From Mangrovimonas futianensis (GTDB lineage: Bacteria; Bacteroidota; Bacteroidia; Flavobacteriales; Flavobacteriaceae), in contig NZ_JAJJNF010000008.1 in assembly GCF_021245805.1 (NCBI RefSeq), forward strand, positions 124,001-188,000: a stretch of DNA of 64,000 nucleotides. The letters run 5' to 3'. The notes beneath the pieces were generated by a model, which was given only the letters and a program-made list of their open reading frames with translations, was not told the origin of the DNA and did not search any database. The translations under genes and the position numbers were made by a program. Below, piece by piece: positions 9,177 to 15,195 of the stretch (its first letter is position 1; every line of letters begins with the position of its first letter).

Positions 9177-9211
9177 TTTTAAGCCCATTCAAAAACAGAA
9201 TGGGCTTAAAA
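9177..9211 (-). terminator. Hairpin terminator/attenuator between osmC-like gene and nifJ
   Basis: The core stem 9181-9190/9198-9207 (AAGCCCATTC with GAATGGGCTT) has a 7-nt loop and extends by four A-T pairs to 9177-9211. A T-run follows on the minus strand (9172-9176). It ends only about 5 nt before the nifJ start codon at 9166, leaving no room for a separate nifJ promoter after it. Partial read-through is therefore likely. Confidence 0.8.
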
Positions 9212-9216
9212 ACAGT

Positions 9217-9768
9217 TTACTTTACAATTTCGATTGAAACTGGTGTTGGATTGGTAATCATGTCATAAACAGGTGAGAATTTTGCCAATTCTTCCAACTG
9301 TTCTGGAGTAGCATCAGATTTTACTTTAAGTTTAAAGGTAATTCCATTGAATCCTTTTCTCATTTGAGGATCCAATCCTAAGAAACCTTGCAAATCTAAA
9401 TCTCCTTCCAAAGATGCCTCAGCAGCTTCTATTTCAATTCCGTTGGCCGCTGCGTGGTAAACCATAGCTCCAGTTAAACAAGATCCTAAAGCGTGAAGTA
9501 CAACTTCTGGTGGTGTGGCCGCTTCATTATGTCCTAAAAGGACTTCTGGGTGGCTACATTCCATCGTAAAGGTTTCTTTTCTAGATTGGTCTTCTGCACC
9601 AACACCATAAAAGCTCTTGATACTAGACACACAGTGCCCACCATCAATCCAATTGTTTTTAGCTCTAAATTTGAATTTTGCTAATTCTGGATTCATTTGA
9701 ACAGCTCCTACTGTTTCAACTAATTGATCCACGTTGACTCCGTTTTTAATGTTTTCTGTAGTAATCAT
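9217..9768 (-). CDS. OsmC-family protein
   Basis: The 183-aa protein has the OsmC/Ohr signature ATPPEVVLHALGSCLTGAM with the conserved Cys97. OsmC/Ohr proteins are dimeric, cytoplasmic thiol-dependent peroxidases or thioesterase-like proteins acting on organic hydroperoxides. The second catalytic Cys of Ohr/OsmC (normally CPV) is Ser165 (FSPVYDM) here, so a classical two-Cys peroxidase cycle is unlikely. Other Cys residues are at 46 and 71. The gene is preceded by a sigma-54 type promoter (9810-9825) and three palindromes (9885-9937), directly behind the gene for a sigma-54 activator, and is followed by nifJ. That context suggests a redox or carbon/energy-stress regulon. Confidence 0.88.
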   Translation of the reverse strand: MITTENIKNGVNVDQLVETVGAVQMNPELAKFKFRAKNNWIDGGHCVSSIKSFYGVGAEDQSRKETFTMECSHPEVLLGHNEAATPPEVVLHALGSCLTGAMVYHAAANGIEIEAAEASLEGDLDLQGFLGLDPQMRKGFNGITFKLKVKSDATPEQLEELAKFSPVYDMITNPTPVSIEIVK

Positions 9769-9809
9769 TTTTTTAAATTTTAATTGTTAAACATTGACAA
9801 CCACATTAA

Positions 9810-9825
9810 TGCATTTGGCGTGCCA
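9810..9825 (-). promoter_or_regulatory. Sigma-54 (-24/-12) promoter of the osmC-nifJ unit
   Basis: On the minus strand the sequence reads TGGCACGCCAAATGCA. The -24 element TGGCAC is exact, and the invariant GG and GC are separated by the required 10 bp; the -12 element is ATGCA instead of TTGCA. The predicted start is near 9799, giving a leader of about 31 nt before ATG 9768. The stretch TTTGGC-GT-GCCAAA is also a dyad, which is the main alternative reading. Confidence 0.85.
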
Positions 9826-9884
9826 AAAAACATAAATACTTGTAAGTCAGTTAAGTAAACGAGATTATGTATTCAGGAAGACTT

Positions 9885-9937
9885 ACGAAATCTCGTGAAT
9901 TAACGAAATTTCGTTACTGTTGATTACGAAAAATCGT
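9885..9937 (-). promoter_or_regulatory. Three palindromic upstream activator sites (ACGAAA-TTTCGT type)
   Basis: Three related dyads lie between the activator stop codon and the sigma-54 promoter. They are ACGAAATCTCGT (9885-9896), ACGAAATTTCGT (9903-9914, extended to a perfect 16-bp palindrome at 9901-9916) and ACGAAAAATCGT (9926-9937). Start-to-start spacing is 18 and 23 bp. They sit about 60-115 bp upstream of the -24 box, the usual position for enhancer-binding-protein sites. Confidence 0.8.
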
Positions 9938-9942
9938 TAAAA

Positions 9943-11781
9943 TCAGGGTTTTGTAATCTTTAAGGCCTTGATTTTTGAGGAGAGGGTGGTAGGTGGTAAT
10001 TGAAGAAGTGCTGCTGCACCATTCTTTCCAGAAATTCTCCAATTGGTTTTTTCGAGAGCTTTGACAATATTCTCCTTTTCAAAGTCGGTTAATTGAGAAG
10101 CTGTCCAAATGGGATTGTCTGGGATTGCCTCAGATTTGATTTCATTTGGGCCTATTGAAGGAATAATAGAGCTTAGATTAACTTGTCCTTCTTGAGAGAT
10201 TATAACGGCTCGTTCCATTAAGTTTTGTAATTCTCGAACATTTCCCGGCCATTGATAAGAGATAAGAAGATTAATATCGGATTCTGAAAATTGTATTAAT
10301 GGCTTGTTTAGTTTTTTGCAAAAATTTGCGACCATGTCATTGGCTATGTCACAAACATCATTGCCTCTTTCTTTAAGAGGGGGTATGTGAATGGGAAATA
10401 CATTTAAACGATAGAAAAGATCTTCTCTAAAAGTGCCTTTCTCAGCCCGTTTCCTCAAATCCCTATGGGTTGCAGCAAGAATCCGCACATCCACTTTATT
10501 CGTTTTAGAACTTCCCAAAGGCTCAAATTCACCTTCTTGAATAACCCTTAGTAGTTTGGGCTGTAAATCAAGTGGTAGTTCGCCAATTTCGTCCAAGAAT
10601 AAAGTGCCAGTATGAGCAAGTTCAAACCGACCCTTTCTGTCTGTCGAAGCGCCTGTAAAGGCCCCTTTAACATGTCCGAACAGTTCACTTTCTATGAGAT
10701 TAGAAGGTATGGCTCCACAATTTATCCTAATGAAAGGTTTGTCAAATCTGAAACTTGCTTGGTGAATGGCTTTGGCTACCAACTCTTTTCCAGTCCCTGT
10801 TTCCCCGGTAATTAAAACCGTAGCATCTGTTGTAGCCACTTGGTCTATCTGCCTTAAAACTTGGAGCATGGTTTCATGTTTCGCGGTAATACCATGATTG
10901 TTTGACTTTTCCTGTAACTCGGCTTCTAGATATTCCGTCTTCTTGGTTAAAAGTTTTATAGTATGTTCCGTCTTAATTTTATCTTCTATATTTCTAAAAA
11001 TAATGAGGTATAAAAGTCCCTTTTCATCTTCAATCTTGCTCAAGGTCACCTCATGTATTGACACAGTTTCGTTAGAGCCAATAACAGTGATGGGTTGGGG
11101 GAGAAATTTCTTAAATCTATTTTTCTCATTATTGGCATCGTTAATTTCATCTTCTAAAAATTGAGCACTCGGTTCATCTAGAAAGAATAACAAATTTCTG
11201 TGAATAGCATCCATATTTTCAATCATGATGTTTGCAGACGGATTGGTCATTTGAATTTTGAAATCCTCTGAAATCATGATTATGGCATCCATGGCTCCAT
11301 TGATAAGTCCTTGAAACTTGGCATTGGAAATCTCTAGATCATGTTTGGATTTGGCCAATTCCATTTGCATTTGGTCCAAGTGCCGATGTCTTTCAATCAT
11401 AACAGATAAAACACCTTTAGAAAATCCCAAATCTGTTTGAATCAAGTGTAAAAAATCCTCTTGTTTAAGTAATAACAAGATGGAATCTTCTGTGCATGTT
11501 GCTGTGGCCGATCTTTCTTTTTGATCAATCAGTGCATATTCACCCAAACAATCCCCTGGTAGTGCTATATGAAATATATGATGCTCATCATGGATTTTAA
11601 TTTCTCCTTTCCTTATTATATACATGACATCTCCGGGCTCTCCCTTTTTGAAAATGATATCCCTTCGAGAGAACTCCTTTTCGATAAGAACGCTATCCAA
11701 ATGCTTTAAAGAATTCTCTGAGACTTTTGAAAAAAAAGAAACCGAGGAAAGAAATGAAATTGAAGGTATTTTGGTAGCCAT
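9943..11781 (-). CDS. Sigma-54-dependent activator with cyclic-nucleotide-binding and PAS domains
   Basis: The start is placed at ATG 11781 (MATKIPSISF, 612 aa); the frame extends to an earlier ATG at 11829. The N-terminal cNMP-binding/Crp-like domain contains FKKGEPGDVMYIIRKGEIKI and LPGDCLGEYALIDQKERSAT. A PAS-like domain follows (GLINGAMDAIIMISEDF), then a short coiled linker. The AAA+ sigma-54 interaction domain has Walker A GETGTGKE and the GAFTGA loop that contacts sigma-54, plus LFLDEIGELP and the R-finger region. A Fis-type HTH closes the protein. It should remodel sigma-54 RNA polymerase in response to a bound nucleotide and a PAS signal. The next gene downstream has the matching sigma-54 promoter, and a nucleotide cyclase is divergent. 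Confidence 0.92.
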   Translation of the reverse strand: MATKIPSISFLSSVSFFSKVSENSLKHLDSVLIEKEFSRRDIIFKKGEPGDVMYIIRKGEIKIHDEHHIFHIALPGDCLGEYALIDQKERSATATCTEDSILLLLKQEDFLHLIQTDLGFSKGVLSVMIERHRHLDQMQMELAKSKHDLEISNAKFQGLINGAMDAIIMISEDFKIQMTNPSANIMIENMDAIHRNLLFFLDEPSAQFLEDEINDANNEKNRFKKFLPQPITVIGSNETVSIHEVTLSKIEDEKGLLYLIIFRNIEDKIKTEHTIKLLTKKTEYLEAELQEKSNNHGITAKHETMLQVLRQIDQVATTDATVLITGETGTGKELVAKAIHQASFRFDKPFIRINCGAIPSNLIESELFGHVKGAFTGASTDRKGRFELAHTGTLFLDEIGELPLDLQPKLLRVIQEGEFEPLGSSKTNKVDVRILAATHRDLRKRAEKGTFREDLFYRLNVFPIHIPPLKERGNDVCDIANDMVANFCKKLNKPLIQFSESDINLLISYQWPGNVRELQNLMERAVIISQEGQVNLSSIIPSIGPNEIKSEAIPDNPIWTASQLTDFEKENIVKALEKTNWRISGKNGAAALLQLPPTTLSSKIKALKITKP

Positions 11782-11904
11782 TTGCTGTACTAATAGATAA
11801 TTAAAGATATTAATAATTTTCAACTGCATTTATATAATAAATAGGAATTCAATTCATTAAGTATTTTCATTACCTTAGTAAGAACTAACTTAACTCTAAA
11901 TTTC

Positions 11905-13929
11905 ATGTCTTCAAGTAGACAATTGGCGGCTATTATGTTTACCGATATTGAAGGGTATACCTCTTTGATGAATAGAGATGAAGAAGAAGGCATTGAACTC
12001 CGAATAAAACATAGAAAAGCATTTGAAAGTACCACGGAGGCATATCATGGAACCGTTGTGCAATATTTTGGGGATGGAACCCTGAGTATTTTCAAAAGCA
12101 CCGTTGAGGCTATTGATTGTGCCATTGAACTTCAAAAAGTTTATTTGGATTTGGACATCCCTGTGAGGATTGGAATCCATGTTGGGGATATTGTTTTATC
12201 AAATGATGATATTATAGGCGATGCGGTTAATGTGGCTTCAAGAATTGAATCGGGGGCCATTCCTGGGAGTATTTTAATATCAGATAAGGTTCATGACCAA
12301 GTTAGAAACCACCGTCATATACAAACGGTTTTTTTAGATGCTTTTGAACTCAAAAATGTGGATGGGACCACACCGATTTTTGCTATTTCCAATGAATTTA
12401 TTAAAGTGCCAACGGTTGAGGAGGTTCGAAGTAAAATGAAACTAGCCAAAGGAGATATATCCCATTCAAAAAGTTCTAGAAAAATAAAGGTACTTTCTGT
12501 TTTGTTGGTTTTATTGGTTTTGGCATTTGCAGCCTATTTTTTTGCCACCAAGGAACCTTCCAATAAGTTATCAATAGCCGTATTGCCATTCAGTAATTTA
12601 AGTTTGGAGGAAAACTCAGATTTGTTTCGGGATGGTATCACGGAGGATATCCTGACCAACCTTTCAAGGTTGCATGATCTACATGTAATTTCCAAGACTT
12701 CGGTTATGAAGTACAAGGATTCTAAAAAAACAATTCCCGAAATAGCTGAGGAATTGGGGGTGACTTTTATTTTGGAAGGAAGCATAAGAATGCAAGGAAA
12801 TCAAATAAGAGTAACAGCCCAATTAATTGATGCCAAGAATGATGAATTTATTTGGGCCGAAGATTATGACAAAACTTTGACAGATATTTTCTTGATTCAA
12901 TCCCAGCTTTCCGAAGAAATAGTCGAAGCATTACAGTTAAGTCTCACCGACGAACAACAGGCTGAAATGAAAATCATTCCTACCAAAAACATTGAAGCTT
13001 ACCAGTTGTTCTTAAAAGGAAAGCAGGAGGCAGATAAGCGGACAAAAGAGAGCATTGAAAAAAGTATTGATTACTACAACCAAGCCTTGACACTTGATCC
13101 CAATTATGCTGAGGCCTTTGCAGAGATAGCCAATTCTACGTTCCTGATGTCTTATTATGCCAATGCCGATCCGGAGGAAACTTCTAAAAAGGCCAAGGAA
13201 TTTTTGGAGAAGGCAGAAAAAATAAATGATAGAATTGCACGGATTTATACGGTTAAAGGTTTACTATTTAATCATGAAAAGAACTATCCAGAAGCAGAAA
13301 AGGCATTTGAAAAAGCTATTTTTCTTTCCCCCAACGACATTACAGCTAGACATCAGTATGCCACTTATTTTTACTATACCGAACAATTTGAAAGACAATT
13401 GGAACAAACCAAAATTGCCTATAGTTTAGACCCTCTGTCATTTGCAACGGCTTCAAGCTATTTTAATGCTCTGGTGACCAATGGTTTGTTTGAGGAGGCT
13501 GAAAAAATGATCGAACATATTTCTGAAACATATGATGAGAGCGATCCGTTTATAATAAACCGATTGTATATGAGATTATATATGTCTAAACCTGATTATA
13601 AAAAAGCTATTAAACCACTTCGGGAATTGGTTGCAAAAGACCAAAATTACCTACGTTTCTTAGGTTATAGTTATGGTAAGATTGGGGACACAGCAGGAGC
13701 TTATCGAGTAATAGATAGTATTAGACAGCTTCCGTTTGGTCGCATGACCAATCACCGTATAGCAGTAGTTTTTGCAGGAATGGATGTGAAGGACAGTGTT
13801 TTTTATTATTTGGACTCGGCAAGAAACAAAAGTAATTTCTTTGATCATCACTCTTTGTATTATTTTGACTCTATCAAGAAGGACCCCCGTTACAACGGTT
13901 TGTTAAAGCAGCATGAATTGCTTGAATAA
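11905..13929 (+). CDS. Class III adenylate/guanylate cyclase with TolB-like and TPR domains
   Basis: The 674-aa protein begins with a class III cyclase domain (about 1-165). Both metal-binding Asp residues are present (Asp14 in MFTDIEGYTS, Asp57 in YFGDGTLSIF), as are the catalytic Asn109 and Arg113 in GDAVNVASR. One membrane helix follows (about 196-215), then a TolB-N/FlgO-like domain (IAVLPFSNLSLEENSDLF, about 222-345) and tetratricopeptide repeats to the C-terminus. The topology puts the cyclase in the cytoplasm and the TolB/TPR part in the periplasm, so it looks like a transmembrane sensor making a cyclic nucleotide. cAMP versus cGMP cannot be decided. It is divergent from the cNMP-domain sigma-54 activator, its most obvious receiver. 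The start ATG is 1929-style unambiguous: no nearer alternative fits the domain start. Confidence 0.92.
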   Translation: MSSSRQLAAIMFTDIEGYTSLMNRDEEEGIELRIKHRKAFESTTEAYHGTVVQYFGDGTLSIFKSTVEAIDCAIELQKVYLDLDIPVRIGIHVGDIVLSNDDIIGDAVNVASRIESGAIPGSILISDKVHDQVRNHRHIQTVFLDAFELKNVDGTTPIFAISNEFIKVPTVEEVRSKMKLAKGDISHSKSSRKIKVLSVLLVLLVLAFAAYFFATKEPSNKLSIAVLPFSNLSLEENSDLFRDGITEDILTNLSRLHDLHVISKTSVMKYKDSKKTIPEIAEELGVTFILEGSIRMQGNQIRVTAQLIDAKNDEFIWAEDYDKTLTDIFLIQSQLSEEIVEALQLSLTDEQQAEMKIIPTKNIEAYQLFLKGKQEADKRTKESIEKSIDYYNQALTLDPNYAEAFAEIANSTFLMSYYANADPEETSKKAKEFLEKAEKINDRIARIYTVKGLLFNHEKNYPEAEKAFEKAIFLSPNDITARHQYATYFYYTEQFERQLEQTKIAYSLDPLSFATASSYFNALVTNGLFEEAEKMIEHISETYDESDPFIINRLYMRLYMSKPDYKKAIKPLRELVAKDQNYLRFLGYSYGKIGDTAGAYRVIDSIRQLPFGRMTNHRIAVVFAGMDVKDSVFYYLDSARNKSNFFDHHSLYYFDSIKKDPRYNGLLKQHELLE

Positions 13930-14000
13930 TTCGGCATGTGTAACTTGGGATACTGTGTCCTTGGTTTCTTTTTGCGACCTTATGATAAATATTAAGTACT

Positions 14001-14636
14001 ATGAAAACTTTGTTTGGAAAAACATGGATTGTAATGGTTGCAATTATGTTTACTGTGGGGTTTGGTTTTTCATCTTGTAGTGATGACGACAATGAAACTG
14101 CAACACCCCAATTGATCAATGCGAATCTAACCGATTCTGAAGAGGAAGCACTTCTTTTTATGTTGGAAGAAGAGAAGCTGGCACGAGATGTTTATATCTA
14201 CCTGGGTAATTTGTGGGGTACTAATCAATTTTTGAATATCAAGCAAAGTGAACAAACACATATGGATGCTGTTAAATCACTTTTGGATAAATATGATGTA
14301 TCCTATGAGATTTTACCTGTAGGCTCTTTTAATAATCAAGAGCTACAATTTCTTTACAATACCTTGATTGAACAAGGTTCTCAAAATGTTCTTTCAGCAT
14401 TAAATGTTGGAGCAGGTATTGAGGATTTGGATATTGTGGATCTGCAGAATTATTTAGATGAAATGGAACGCCCAGATATTGTTGCCGTTTTTGAAAGCCT
14501 TCAATGCGGCTCAGAAAACCATTTGAGAAGTTTTGTATTTGGTATTACCAATTTAGGGGAAGATTATGTTCCAAGTTATTTAACTCCTGAGATTTATGAG
14601 AGTATTTTGAATTCTGAACAACAATCTTGTTTATAA
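14001..14636 (+). CDS. DUF2202 ferritin-like lipoprotein
   Basis: The 211-aa protein has a lipoprotein signal peptide ending FSSC (Cys26) followed by an acidic stretch SDDDNE, so it is exported and lipid-anchored. The mature part matches the DUF2202 ferritin-like family: EEKLARDVYIYLGNLWG, SEQTHMDAVKSLLDKY and ESLQCGSENHLRSF. These supply repeated E..H pairs typical of a four-helix di-metal bundle. It may bind iron or protect against oxidants in the periplasm or at the surface, but no function is established from sequence. It follows the cyclase gene on the same strand by about 70 bp, so co-transcription is possible. Confidence 0.85.
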   Translation: MKTLFGKTWIVMVAIMFTVGFGFSSCSDDDNETATPQLINANLTDSEEEALLFMLEEEKLARDVYIYLGNLWGTNQFLNIKQSEQTHMDAVKSLLDKYDVSYEILPVGSFNNQELQFLYNTLIEQGSQNVLSALNVGAGIEDLDIVDLQNYLDEMERPDIVAVFESLQCGSENHLRSFVFGITNLGEDYVPSYLTPEIYESILNSEQQSCL

Positions 14637-14731
14637 GAGTAAATAAAGTCTATAATTTGATTTTTGACATTAAAAATGTAACATTTGAAGGAGCTTGACG
14701 ACCTATAATTGAATCAATCAAAAAAAACATC

Positions 14732-15070
14732 ATGAGAGAAGATAAACAATTATTAGTCGTTACCCATCTAAGTCAGTTACTGACATGCCTGACAGGCTTT
14801 GGTGGACTCCTAGTACCCTTAATTTTATGGGGAACACAAAAGGATAAGGTATTTGCCATGGATAAACAGGGCAAGGAAATAATCAATTTTCAATTGAGTA
14901 TTATCATTTATTCGCTTATATGTATACCGTTAATTTTATTGTTGGGACTGGGGGTTTTAGGGCTTATTATCATAGGCTTGATTTCCATTGCTTTTCCTAT
15001 TATAAATGCAATTAGGGCCAACAATAATGAGGTAATTAATTATCCATTAACGATTAAATTTTTAAATTAA
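14732..15070 (+). CDS. DUF4870 membrane protein
   Basis: The 112-aa small membrane protein begins with hydrophilic residues (REDKQLLVVTHLSQLLT). Hydrophobic segments at about 20-33 and 52-88 flank the conserved DKQGKEIINFQLS. This is the DUF4870/Tic20-like pattern (helix, D..GKE..NFQ, two helices, N(Y)PLTIKF). The biochemical role is unknown. A strong terminator follows 18 bp after the stop, ending this transcription unit. Confidence 0.85.
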   Translation: MREDKQLLVVTHLSQLLTCLTGFGGLLVPLILWGTQKDKVFAMDKQGKEIINFQLSIIIYSLICIPLILLLGLGVLGLIIIGLISIAFPIINAIRANNNEVINYPLTIKFLN

Positions 15071-15087
15071 AATTACTACTTCATAAG

Positions 15088-15113
15088 AAAGCCCACCTGA
15101 GTGTGGGCTTTTT
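15088..15113 (+). terminator. Intrinsic terminator after the DUF4870 gene
   Basis: AAAGCCCAC (15088-15096) pairs with GTGGGCTTT (15103-15111). The loop is 6 nt and a T-run follows. Confidence 0.92.
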
Positions 15114-15118
15114 CAATT

Positions 15119-15147
15119 TTCAGAAAGAAAAAAAGGGATTACAGAAG
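15119..15147 (+). promoter_or_regulatory. LytTR-type direct-repeat operator upstream of the sensor gene
   Basis: Two copies of a CAGAA-centred repeat, TTCAGAAAG (15119) and TACAGAAG (15140), are exactly 21 bp apart. CAGAA begins at 15121 and 15142, and the second copy starts 36 bp before the -7 box at 15178. The same arrangement recurs at 18871-18899. LytTR regulators bind tandem direct repeats two helical turns apart. Confidence 0.7.
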
Positions 15148-15177
15148 AAAACAAAATGTTTTTTTGAAACATAGTAT

Positions 15178-15185
15178 TAAGTTTG
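15178..15185 (+). promoter_or_regulatory. -7 element of the sensor/regulator operon
   Basis: TAAGTTTG is an exact TAnnTTTG, 10 bp before ATG 15196. No TTG lies at the -33 distance, consistent with activator dependence. Confidence 0.65.
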
Positions 15186-15195
15186 CCCATCTAAA

